This document shows positions 1 through 6,396 of a stretch of DNA of 38,191 nt, one piece after another (the first letter of the stretch is position 1; each line of letters opens with the position of its first letter). Position numbers and translations under genes: made by a program. The stretch is from a candidate division Zixibacteria bacterium SM23_81 (GTDB lineage: Bacteria; SM23-81), in assembly GCA_001304015.1 (NCBI GenBank), contig LJUY01000019.1:1-38191 (forward strand). The letters are read 5' to 3'. The notes beneath the pieces were generated by a model, which was given only the letters and a program-made list of their open reading frames with translations, ran no database searches and was not told where the DNA came from.

Positions 1-230
1 GTTTCTTCTGTTCTACTAACTCCTGGCCCCGTGTTCACATTCTCTACCTTTATGCGGGCTACGTCCAAGCCGAACTCGAGAACCATATTGGTGCCCACCA
101 AGAATCCGAAATAGCTGGACTGCACCATGGTAGAGGGCTTAACGCCCATAAACATGTCAGCCTGGGCTCCAGCAGTCATCACCACGACGACCACAGTGAA
201 GACAACGGCGCTGAAAAGAACCTTTTTCAT
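1..230 (-). CDS. Exported outer-membrane barrel-like protein (3' end outside window)
   Basis: A minus-strand frame opens at ATG 230 and runs off the left edge without a stop, giving the first 76 residues. It begins with a clear signal peptide: MKK, then a hydrophobic stretch of about 15 residues, ending in an AQA cleavage site before Asp at about residue 24. The mature part has short alternating hydrophobic and polar segments with glycines and aromatics (near residues 35-70), as in the first strands of a small outer-membrane beta-barrel; that identification is an inference. The start is supported by GGGAGGT nine bases upstream and by a promoter at 368-396. A small overlapping frame on the other strand has no such support. 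The specific family is not recognisable from this fragment. Confidence 0.75.
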   Translation of the reverse strand, partial: MKKVLFSAVVFTVVVVVMTAGAQADMFMGVKPSTMVQSSYFGFLVGTNMVLEFGLDVARIKVENVNTGPGVSRTEE

Positions 231-287
231 CTCTGTTACCTCCCTTCAATGTACATTCGAACTTATTGGCTCTTATTTACGAAATCC

Positions 288-317
288 CCTGCGGATTTCT
301 GCTCAATTGACCGCAGG
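288..317 (-). promoter_or_regulatory. Leader hairpin in the 5' UTR of the barrel-like gene
   Basis: The arms CCTGCGG (288-294) and CCGCAGG (311-317) form a perfect 7-bp stem with a 16-nt loop. It lies in the roughly 130-nt untranslated leader between the promoter at 368-396 and the ATG at 230. No U-run follows, so it is not an intrinsic terminator; an mRNA-stabilising or regulatory role is inference. Confidence 0.4.
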
Positions 318-367
318 AACTCTATGTTGACGAAAGAGACCACCTCCTTTCCAGCTAAGTTAGTTCA

Positions 368-396
368 AATTTAGAATATTCTCTTCGAGATGTCAA
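368..396 (-). promoter_or_regulatory. Sigma70-type promoter for the barrel-like gene
   Basis: Read on the minus strand, TTGACA (391-396) is followed after exactly 17 bases by TAAATT (368-373). The -35 box is a perfect consensus and the -10 box matches four of six positions. It points at the signal-peptide gene starting at 230 and predicts a start of transcription near 361. Confidence 0.65.
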
Positions 397-516
397 GTTT
401 TTTCCTGACACAATTTTCTTTTATTTCGTCTCTTGCGTCCACGAATAAGTAATCCGCAATATCTCAGAATCCCAGGCTTTCATCGAGAGGGCTCGGTGAA
501 GGCCCGAAGATTTATG

Positions 517-545
517 TTGACAGAAGCAATTGCGCAACGTATAAT
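517..545 (+). promoter_or_regulatory. Consensus-perfect sigma70-type promoter
   Basis: TTGACA (517-522), a 17-base spacer (523-539) and TATAAT (540-545) match the housekeeping promoter consensus at all twelve positions. Transcription would start near 552, about 58 bases before the acyltransferase ATG at 610, so this is expected to drive the acyltransferase and the adenosine-specific kinase gene strongly. Confidence 0.85.
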
Positions 546-609
546 GTAATGCTTTAGCTAGTGGAAAACTCTCCGGTCACAGGCAGAAGACACCAGCTTC
601 GTTTCGAAT

Positions 610-1344
610 ATGGTTGAACTCAAAGAGGATATGAGGCCATACTGGAGGTGCAAAGTTCGCCTCACCAGACTTCTGCATACCCTAAGAGTACGCACCACCG
701 GCCTTGAACACTTGCCTGAAATCGGAAGCGGCCTCCTGGCAGCCAACCACCTCAATTGGAAGGACGTCCTGTTCATCGCCACCAGGGCGCCTAGGCCCAT
801 CCATTACGTGGCCACTGAAGAGCTTTTCGACGAAGAACTCTGCACGAAGATGTTTTATCAGTTCGCTCGGGAGAAATTGGGTCCCAAGTTAGCTCCCCTA
901 ACGAGGGAGTTCTGCGCGAACCTGGCCCGATATATCGTCCCGGGAGTTAAGAAAATCGGGACCATTCCCACTACCAGAAAACCTTTCGACAAGCGTCTTT
1001 ACAGCCGGTTAATGCAAGCTTTGCGGGATGGAAAATTGGTTTGCATCTTTGCTGAGGCGGGAACAAGCATTCCGGGCAAGATCCGAAAGTTCAAAAAGGC
1101 GGCGGCCAAGGTGATTTACGACCTCTATAGCGAGGGCTTTACCGATATCCCCGTGGTTCCAACCTTAGTGGTGGGCACCGAAAAGCTATTCCTGCCAGGT
1201 CGGCAATTAGGTCTCCACTTCGGCACACCTCTGTATATTAGAGATTTCATCCTGGACGACGGGAAGCAGACCATCGTCCGCTTCACTCAGTCGCTGGAAG
1301 ACTCGGTCCGTCGCCTTTTGAATCACTCCAAATCACCAGGATGA
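610..1344 (+). CDS. PlsC-like 1-acylglycerol-3-phosphate acyltransferase family protein
   Basis: A 244-residue protein of the PlsC/LPLAT fold, which transfers an acyl chain to a lysophospholipid or related acceptor at the inner membrane face. The catalytic HX4D motif is present as H47...D52 in NHLNWKD. The second block, usually FPEGTRS, is degenerate: FAEAGTS at about residues 148-154, followed by the expected basic stretch (KIRKFKKAAA) and a PVVP segment. No clear membrane helix is visible. ATG 610 follows the promoter at 517-545 but lacks an obvious ribosome-binding site; an in-frame ATG eight codons later has AGAGG only two bases upstream. The adenosine-specific kinase gene follows after 10 bases. 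The family is clear; the acceptor lipid is unknown. Confidence 0.75.
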   Translation: MVELKEDMRPYWRCKVRLTRLLHTLRVRTTGLEHLPEIGSGLLAANHLNWKDVLFIATRAPRPIHYVATEELFDEELCTKMFYQFAREKLGPKLAPLTREFCANLARYIVPGVKKIGTIPTTRKPFDKRLYSRLMQALRDGKLVCIFAEAGTSIPGKIRKFKKAAAKVIYDLYSEGFTDIPVVPTLVVGTEKLFLPGRQLGLHFGTPLYIRDFILDDGKQTIVRFTQSLEDSVRRLLNHSKSPG

Positions 1345-1354
1345 GGAGGCCACA

Positions 1355-1837
1355 ATGGAGTTCGAATCGATCCAGATGGAGATTCCCAGTGAGGCCAACA
1401 TCATCATCGGGCAGACACATTTTATCAAAAGCGCCGAAGATCTCTATGAGGCCATCGTCTCCTCGGTGCCGGGAGCGAAGTTCGGGTTAGCCTTCTGTGA
1501 GGCCTCCGGGCCTTGTCTGATCCGCGTTGAGGGTAACGACGAAGGCTTGAAGAAAGCGGCCATTCAAAACGCTCGCCAGTTGGGTGCCGGCCACAGCTTC
1601 GTCATTTTGCTCCAAGATGTCTTTCCCATCAACGTGCTGGGCGCTATCAAAAGTTGCCATGAAGTTTGTACCATCTTCTGTGCCACTGCCAATCCCGTTC
1701 AGGTCGTGGTAGCCCAGTCGGAACAGGGACGAGGTGTAATGGGCGTCATCGATGGATTATCGCCACAAGGCGTGGAGGGTCCCAAGGACGTCAAGGAGAG
1801 AAAGGAGTTCCTCAGGAAGATCGGTTACAAGCGGTAA
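1355..1837 (+). CDS. Adenosine-specific kinase family protein (DUF355, PF04008)
   Basis: A 160-residue protein that aligns by eye over its full length with the small adenosine-specific kinase family known mainly from archaea and thermophilic bacteria. Landmarks are IIIGQTHFIKSAEDLYEA near residues 16-33, KFGLAFCEASGP (42-53), FPINVLGAIK (about 90-99), CATANPVQVVVA, EQGRGVMGVIDG and a C-terminal FLRKIGYK. The family has been reported to bind adenosine and related nucleosides; the physiological reaction in bacteria is uncertain. The ATG has AGGAGG seven bases upstream, and the gene sits 10 bases after the acyltransferase stop, so the two are probably co-transcribed. A terminator hairpin follows at 1913-1932. 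Confidence 0.9.
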   Translation: MEFESIQMEIPSEANIIIGQTHFIKSAEDLYEAIVSSVPGAKFGLAFCEASGPCLIRVEGNDEGLKKAAIQNARQLGAGHSFVILLQDVFPINVLGAIKSCHEVCTIFCATANPVQVVVAQSEQGRGVMGVIDGLSPQGVEGPKDVKERKEFLRKIGYKR

Positions 1838-1912
1838 TTCTAATACCTCTCAGCGAGTTCCCACATGCCTAGCCACCGGAAAACTGTGAACGCTAGATCC
1901 TGAGACATCTGT

Positions 1913-1932
1913 CCCCAAAAGATGGGGTTTTT
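1913..1932 (+). terminator. Intrinsic terminator after the adenosine-specific kinase gene
   Basis: CCCCA (1913-1917) and TGGGG (1923-1927) form a 5-bp stem with a 5-nt loop, directly followed by five T. It lies 75 bases after the kinase stop. The stem is short, so termination may be partial. Confidence 0.6.
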
Positions 1933-2277
1933 GATAACAAAAAGAGGCTCGTATTCCTAAAGATCGCGGTGGAAGGACCTTTGGGGCTATCCGACTCGGT
2001 CAGGAGAAGGGTGGATCTGGCGTTGCCCTTGCCCAGGTTTGAGTTCACTCATGGAATCTTCCTGGCAGTGCTTCCGGCGCAGTTCTGCCGAGCTTGGGCT
2101 CTTCCTCGAGACGAAAAAAATCACAAGGAGTCCAGGGACGAGAGTTTATTCTATGGTAAGAAGTCAATGCTAAAATAGTAACTTCCAACCTTAAGGAGGT
2201 TGTCTATACGTTTCTCTCCGAGTCGAAGATGTAGTTCATGTCAATGTAAATTTGAAAACCGAGCGGAGGAAGATTTC
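1933..2277. other. Gene-free stretch upstream of malic enzyme
   Basis: About 345 bases with no convincing gene. A 69-codon frame (1969-2178, GTG start) lacks a ribosome-binding site and resembles no family. An orphan AAGGAGGT stands at 2193-2200, about 78 bases before the malic enzyme ATG. TAAAAT at 2171-2176 could be a -10 box but has no good -35 partner. No known riboswitch was recognised. Confidence 0.5.
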
Positions 2278-3621
2278 ATGCCAGAAAAGCTCACTGAAGA
2301 ACAACTTCTGGCCAAGGCCCGAAAGCCGGGCGAGGACGCCATGAAATTACATCCTTTTTACCGTGGCAAAATCGAGATCGTGCCCAAGTGCCGCATCAGG
2401 GATTTCGACGACTTTGCCATCTGGTATACCCCCGGCGTGGCGCAACCCTGCCTGGACATCCACAAAAACCCGGAGAAGGTACTGGATTACACCAACAAGT
2501 CGAACATGGTTGCTGTGGTCACCGACGGCACCAGGGTTTTGGGCTTGGGGGATATCGGTCCCGAGGCGGGAATGCCGGTGATGGAGGGTAAAGGAATTCT
2601 CTTCAAGTACTTGGGTGGCGTGGACGCCTTCCCCATCGGCTTGGATACCAAAGATCCCGACGAGATCATCCAGGCCGTGAAGTGGCTGCACCCCTCTTTT
2701 GGAGGAATCAACCTTGAGGACATCTCCCAACCCAAGTGCTTCCATATCCTGGACACCCTCCGGGCGGAGATGCCCATACCCGTCTGGCACGACGACCAGC
2801 AGGGCACCGCGGCCATCACCCTGGCCGGGTTGATCAACGCCTTGAAAATCGTGGGCAAAGAGATCAATCAGGTCAAGGTAGCCATGATCGGCGCTGGAGC
2901 CTCCAACATCTGCATCGCCCGCTTATTGATCAGCGCCGGGTTTGACCCGGCGAAAATAGTGCTGGTGGACAGCAAGGGCACCCTGCACAAAGGCAGAACT
3001 GAGCTCCAAGAGAGATTCAAGGAGAAGTGGGAGATGTGCCAGAAGACCAACGTCGAGAGCATCCAGGGCGGCCCAGCGGAGGCCATCAAAGGCTCCGACG
3101 TCTGCATAGGCCTATCCACCCCAGGACCGGACACCATCAAGAAGGAATGGATCGCCAGTATGGCCGAAGATGCCATCGTCTTCGCCTGCGCCAATCCCAT
3201 TCCGGAGATCTGGCCCTGGGAGGCCGAAGAAGCCGGAGCCCGGGTAGTGGCTACGGGACGCTCCGATTTCCCCAATCAGGTGAACAACTCCCTGGGTTTT
3301 CCCGGCATCTTCCGGGGCACCCTGGATGTGGAGGCACGAACCATCACCGACGAGATGTGCATCGCCGCTGCCTACGAGCTGGCCCAGTGTGCCGAGGATA
3401 AAGGGCTTTCCGAGGAGTATATCGTCCCCACCATGGATGAGTGGGAGGTGTTCCCTCGGGAAGCCACGGCGGTGGGCATGAAGGCCATCGAGCAGGGAGT
3501 GGCTCGTTTAAACATGACCAGGGAAGAGCTGTATGAGAAATCCTCTGCCATCATCAAGAGGGCCAGGGAGGAAACCATGATGTTGATGAGAGAAGGTTTC
3601 ATCCCCAAGGCTCCCGAGTGA
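2278..3621 (+). CDS. NAD(P)-dependent malic enzyme, short bacterial form
   Basis: A 447-residue cytoplasmic enzyme that oxidatively decarboxylates malate to pyruvate and CO2 with reduction of NAD(P). Visible motifs are WYTPGVA with the catalytic Tyr (about residue 50), the VTDGTRVLGLGDIGP block (about 80-95), PVMEGKG with the catalytic Lys, NLEDISQPKCF and VWHDDQQGTA with the metal-binding acids. They are followed by the Rossmann segment GAGASN (about 202-207), FACANPIPEI and the TGRSDFPNQVNN loop. There is no C-terminal phosphotransacetylase domain, so this is the short form. ATG 2278 has GGAGGA seven bases upstream. The frame extends 26 codons further to a TTG at 2200, but that codon directly abuts its Shine-Dalgarno sequence and the added residues resemble nothing in the family. 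A strong terminator follows at 3648-3682, so the gene is probably monocistronic. Confidence 0.95.
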   Translation: MPEKLTEEQLLAKARKPGEDAMKLHPFYRGKIEIVPKCRIRDFDDFAIWYTPGVAQPCLDIHKNPEKVLDYTNKSNMVAVVTDGTRVLGLGDIGPEAGMPVMEGKGILFKYLGGVDAFPIGLDTKDPDEIIQAVKWLHPSFGGINLEDISQPKCFHILDTLRAEMPIPVWHDDQQGTAAITLAGLINALKIVGKEINQVKVAMIGAGASNICIARLLISAGFDPAKIVLVDSKGTLHKGRTELQERFKEKWEMCQKTNVESIQGGPAEAIKGSDVCIGLSTPGPDTIKKEWIASMAEDAIVFACANPIPEIWPWEAEEAGARVVATGRSDFPNQVNNSLGFPGIFRGTLDVEARTITDEMCIAAAYELAQCAEDKGLSEEYIVPTMDEWEVFPREATAVGMKAIEQGVARLNMTREELYEKSSAIIKRAREETMMLMREGFIPKAPE

Positions 3622-3647
3622 TGGAGAGAAAGGCCTGAACGTATGGG

Positions 3648-3682
3648 GCCCTTTGCCCTTTTATAGGGCGAAGGGCTTTTTT
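3648..3682 (+). terminator. Strong intrinsic terminator after malic enzyme
   Basis: A 12-bp stem (3648-3659 with 3665-3676, one G-U pair) closes a 5-nt loop and is followed by six T (3677-3682). It begins 26 bases after the malic enzyme stop. Confidence 0.92.
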
Positions 3683-3696
3683 ACAATTATGGTGGC

Positions 3697-4014
3697 AATG
3701 GCTATAGCAATGGCAATAGCAGTCGGCAGGAAGCATGAGGCAGGAGGCAATTTTCCAAACCCCGAATCCTGGGTCTTGGATTTCAGCTTTTCACGATCAC
3801 CGATAGCCGATCAACGATTCCCGTGTCTCAAATCTTCAATTTTCAATCTTCAATGCCTTTACATTAAGTCTCGAATCTCGATTCACCAGTCTCCTGTCTC
3901 TGTCATCCAACATCTAGGATCAAGGATCGGTCTTTCTTTTCACGATTCACGAGCCTCAAGTCTCCATTCTGTAAGAATCGATCCTGCATACTGCCTGCTG
4001 CTTACTGCCACCGG
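3697..4014. repeat. Degenerate heptanucleotide-phased tandem repeat tract
   Basis: Four hexamers (AATGGC, TATAGC, AATGGC, AATAGC; 3697-3720) are followed by 42 consecutive 7-base units from 3721 to 4014 in one unbroken register. Neighbouring units are often near-identical while the word drifts along the tract. GAGGC-ending units occur at 3735 and 3742. Four units ending CGAT occupy 3791-3818. TCTTCAA occurs at 3833 and 3847, with TTTTCAA between. GTCTCGA/ATCTCGA lie at 3868 and 3875, TTTCACG/ATTCACG at 3938 and 3945, and units ending CTG at 3980-4007. A 7-base period cannot encode a protein repeat, and the frame reading through it (3653-4102) is not a gene. The tract lies between a terminator and the next promoter, so it is probably mostly untranscribed. 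It resembles in style the short tandemly repeated heptamers known from filamentous cyanobacteria, but the words differ. Confidence 0.85.
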
Positions 4015-4020
4015 AAGTGT

Positions 4021-4050
4021 GGTGGCAGGAGGCTCCTGCTTCCTGCCACC
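4021..4050. repeat. Perfect 10-bp inverted repeat next to the heptamer tract
   Basis: GGTGGCAGGA (4021-4030) and TCCTGCCACC (4041-4050) are exact reverse complements around a 10-base loop. CTGCCACCGG occurs at both 4005-4014 and 4043-4052, so the central arm could pair on either side. It lies 44 bases upstream of the TPM-operon promoter; no T-run follows. Confidence 0.6.
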
Positions 4051-4093
4051 GGGGAATGGTTGGGAGGCGAAGGTCCTTCCTCCAGGAAAAGAG

Positions 4094-4122
4094 TTGACAT
4101 GAAGCACCCCTTTGACTATACT
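4094..4122 (+). promoter_or_regulatory. Sigma70-type promoter of the TPM / nucleotidyltransferase / LemA operon
   Basis: TTGACA (4094-4099), a 17-base spacer and TATACT (4117-4122) give a near-consensus promoter. Transcription should start near 4129, about 50 bases before ATG 4180. This argues against the longer reading frame beginning at 4060. Confidence 0.8.
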
Positions 4123-4179
4123 TCTACCAACAACTCACTGAATTTCTATTCACTTTTCTCTCCACAGGGGTCACAGCCC

Positions 4180-4941
4180 ATGCCCCGGATTCTCTTGCTC
4201 ACCATATGCGGTCTGCTTTTGCTGCTTGGCCCATCATGGGGCCAGGAAGAGTTTCCCGATCCCCTAGGCTACGTCAGCGACTTCGCTGGAATTATTTCTG
4301 ATCAGGATGAGGCCCGAATGACGTCGGTCATCTCCGAGCTGAGGGAAAAAACCACGGCCGAAATCGCTGTGGTGACCATGCCCGATATCGGCGGCCAAAG
4401 CGAGGAGATTTACGCCAATAAGCTTTTTCGAGCCTGGGGGCTAGGCGTCAAGGGCAAGGACAATGGCATCCTTCTGTTCCTGACCATACAGGAGAGGCGA
4501 TTCCGAATCGAGACGGGCTACGGCCTGGAGGGCATCCTGCCAGACGGCCTGCTGGGCCAGATCGCCGACGAACGGATCATCCCTTTTCTCCGGGAAGGCC
4601 AGTATGGAGACGGCCTGCTCTCCGGGACATTGGAGGTGGCCCAGATCATCGCCGCCGATGCTGGGGTTGAGCTATCGTCTGTGACAGACTTACCGCCCCC
4701 ATCGACCACCACCAGCCGGGGAACCAAACCTTTTCGAATTCCATTCTTTCTAATCATACTCCTGGTCTTCTTCATCTTCGGAGGCCGCATGGGCTTGCTG
4801 CCTCTTCTCTTTTTTGGGGGTCTGCCTCGAGGCCGCGGCAGATTCGGGAGCGGTGGCTTCGGAGGGGGTGGTTTCGGGGGTGGGTTTGGAGGATTCGGCG
4901 GAGGGCTTAGCGGAGGGGGAGGCGTTAGTCGAGGTTTTTAA
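4180..4941 (+). CDS. TPM-domain (YgcG-like, DUF477) membrane protein with glycine-rich tail
   Basis: A 253-residue exported and membrane-anchored protein. A signal peptide (residues 1-21, hydrophobic core ILLLTICGLLLLL) precedes a TPM domain (about 27-155) with the family blocks VSDFAGIIS, AEIAVVTMPDI, DNGILLFLTIQERRFRIETGYGLEG and a hydrophobic GTLEVAQII helix. A Pro/Ser/Thr linker follows, then one or two membrane segments (about 185-212) and a Gly/Phe/Arg-rich tail of about 35 residues ending GVSRGF. TPM proteins are thought to act at the envelope; a phosphatase activity has been described for a plant relative, but the bacterial role is unsettled. The start is chosen because a promoter at 4094-4122 would begin transcription downstream of the earlier in-frame starts. 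The ribosome-binding site (AGGGG) is weak. It heads an operon with a nucleotidyltransferase-like gene and lemA. Confidence 0.88.
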   Translation: MPRILLLTICGLLLLLGPSWGQEEFPDPLGYVSDFAGIISDQDEARMTSVISELREKTTAEIAVVTMPDIGGQSEEIYANKLFRAWGLGVKGKDNGILLFLTIQERRFRIETGYGLEGILPDGLLGQIADERIIPFLREGQYGDGLLSGTLEVAQIIAADAGVELSSVTDLPPPSTTTSRGTKPFRIPFFLIILLVFFIFGGRMGLLPLLFFGGLPRGRGRFGSGGFGGGGFGGGFGGFGGGLSGGGGVSRGF

Positions 4942-4974
4942 CGCTACACTATTACCCTAGGAGGCTGGATCGGC

Positions 4975-5727
4975 ATGGGCAGAGCACCACAAAATCCGGA
5001 GGAGATCTTCACAGAATTCAAAGGGGATCTGCAGAAGGCTTTCGGGGAGGACCTCGTCTCCATCGTTCTATACGGAAGCGGAGCTACGGGGGAATATCAT
5101 CCCGGAAAATCGGACCTGAACTTTCTGGTGGTTCTTAAAGATGACTCGGTGGGGTCCCTGCAGCGTGGGTTGAAGCATGTGACCAAGTGGCACAAGAGAA
5201 TGGTCAACACACCGCTATTCATGATCCCCGCCTACATCCACTCCTCTCTGGACTCCTATCCCATAGAATTTCTTGACATGCAGGCCAACTACCGGCTGGT
5301 CTACGGAGAGGATATTCTTAAGACCCTGGAGTTTCGTCCAGCCGACGTGCGCGTGCAGTGCGAGCGCGAGCTGAAGGGAAAGTCCCTCCGCCTACGGCAG
5401 GTCTATCTGGAGGCCCAGGAGAAGCCACGGGCCATGAGGGAAATCATCGCCAGCTCCATCACAGCATTCACCTCCCTATTTCAGGGCTTGCTGTTTCTAG
5501 TGCGAAAGGAGATTCCCAAGACCAAGCGAGAGATCATAGAACTAGTATCCCAGGAATTTGGCCTGGATGAGGATACTTTTATGAAGCTGCTGGCCATTAA
5601 AACTGGGGAGGCGAAGGCCACCGGACAGGAGATCTCGGAGTTGTTCAAAAAGTATGTGGGGGAAATCGACGCCCTGGGCAAAGCCGTGGACAGACTCCCC
5701 CTGGAAAAGGAGGAGAGCGAAACATGA
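4975..5727 (+). CDS. Nucleotidyltransferase-fold protein with degenerate metal site
   Basis: A 250-residue protein with an N-terminal MNT-type nucleotidyltransferase signature: VLYGSGATGEY...SDLNFLVVL at about residues 31-53, with G34-S35 and D47. The second carboxylate expected two residues after D47 is Asn (N49), so catalysis as a standard nucleotidyltransferase is doubtful. The remaining 150 residues are mainly helical and charged, with a LFQGLLFLVRKE hydrophobic helix near 165-176, and resemble a helical-bundle or HEPN-like partner region without an identifiable active site. No signal peptide is seen. AGGAGG precedes the ATG, and the gene overlaps lemA by 4 bases (ATGA), so it is translated with LemA and TPM. 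Function unknown; a cytosolic sensor or scaffold role for this envelope operon would be a guess. Confidence 0.7.
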   Translation: MGRAPQNPEEIFTEFKGDLQKAFGEDLVSIVLYGSGATGEYHPGKSDLNFLVVLKDDSVGSLQRGLKHVTKWHKRMVNTPLFMIPAYIHSSLDSYPIEFLDMQANYRLVYGEDILKTLEFRPADVRVQCERELKGKSLRLRQVYLEAQEKPRAMREIIASSITAFTSLFQGLLFLVRKEIPKTKREIIELVSQEFGLDEDTFMKLLAIKTGEAKATGQEISELFKKYVGEIDALGKAVDRLPLEKEESET

Positions 5728-6311
5728 ACCAAAAAGGCAAAGCTTGGATCGCCGTGCTGGTAGTCCTGGCTGTCATCGTCGTTTTAATCCTCATTTTAGT
5801 CCTCTCAGGGGTGGGCATGTACAATCGCATGGTGAACCTCGACGAAGGGATCAAAGGGGCCTGGGCCCAGGTGGAAAATCAGCTCCAGCGCCGGTTTGAT
5901 CTGATTCCTAATTATGTGGAGACGGTCAAGGGGTACGCCAAGCACGAGCGGGAGGTCTTCATCCAGGTCACCGAGGCTCGCTCCAAGGTGGGTAGTGCCA
6001 GAAGCGTTCCGGAGATGATCCAGGCCAACAACGAGCTGTCCAGCGCCCTGGCTCGGTTGCTGGTGGTTGTGGAGAGATACCCGGATCTGAAGGCCAACCA
6101 GAACTTCATTCGCCTTCAAGATGAACTGGCCGGCACGGAAAACCGCATCGCCACGGAGAGGATGCGCTACAACGAGGCTGTCAAGGTCTACAACGCTACC
6201 ATTCGTCGTTTTCCCACCAGGTTCATCGCCGGCCTGTTCGGCTTTGAACGGGCCACCTTCTTCGAAGCTCCAGAGGCTGCGGAGACGCCCCCGGAGGTAA
6301 GTTTCGAGTAG
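5724..6311 (+). CDS. lemA: LemA family membrane protein
   Basis: A 195-residue LemA protein. It has a short Lys-containing N-terminus, one long membrane helix (about residues 7-32), and then the family's coiled helical region. That region includes NRMVNLDEGIKGAWAQVENQLQRRFDLIPN (about 34-63), the VETVKGYAKHE block, AxxELSSALARLLVVVERYPDLKAN and LAGTENRIATERMRYNEAV, followed by FPTRFIAGLFGF. The topology puts the bulk on one face of the inner membrane with a short extension at the other. LemA and TPM proteins are frequently encoded together in bacteria, and here they flank a nucleotidyltransferase-fold gene. The start overlaps the preceding stop as ATGA. A terminator lies 31 bases downstream. 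Biochemical function of LemA in bacteria is not established. Confidence 0.93.
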   Translation: MNQKGKAWIAVLVVLAVIVVLILILVLSGVGMYNRMVNLDEGIKGAWAQVENQLQRRFDLIPNYVETVKGYAKHEREVFIQVTEARSKVGSARSVPEMIQANNELSSALARLLVVVERYPDLKANQNFIRLQDELAGTENRIATERMRYNEAVKVYNATIRRFPTRFIAGLFGFERATFFEAPEAAETPPEVSFE

Positions 6312-6342
6312 CTGTGAATAAGGTCTCTGCTGCCCTTCGAAA

Positions 6343-6375
6343 AGCCCGGCTTCCTTTGAGGAGTCGGGCTCTTTT
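6343..6375 (+). terminator. Bidirectional intrinsic terminator between convergent genes
   Basis: An imperfect stem of about 11 bp (6343-6353 with 6360-6370, including G-U pairs) is followed by CTTTT on the plus strand. The complementary strand also ends the same stem with a run of T. It sits between the lemA stop (6311) and the Nudix stop (6397) and probably serves both. Confidence 0.75.
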
Positions 6376-6396
6376 GAACAGAGAGTATTCCAGAGG

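Noticed and set aside
127-330. Plus-strand frame of 67 codons
   Set aside because: It runs antisense through the well-supported signal-peptide gene and that gene's leader.
1969-2178. Possible small gene of 69 codons before malic enzyme
   Set aside because: GTG start without a ribosome-binding site and no recognisable family or composition.
2200-2277. N-terminal extension of malic enzyme from a TTG start
   Set aside because: The Shine-Dalgarno directly abuts the TTG, and the added residues lack family similarity; ATG 2278 has ideal spacing.
3697-4014. Possible CRISPR array
   Set aside because: Units are 6-7 bases with drifting sequence; there are no conserved 24-37-base repeats with spacers, and no cas genes nearby.
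3653-4102. Open frame of 149 codons through the heptamer tract
   Set aside because: It begins inside the terminator hairpin, has no ribosome-binding site and reads through a period-7 repeat; its product resembles no protein.
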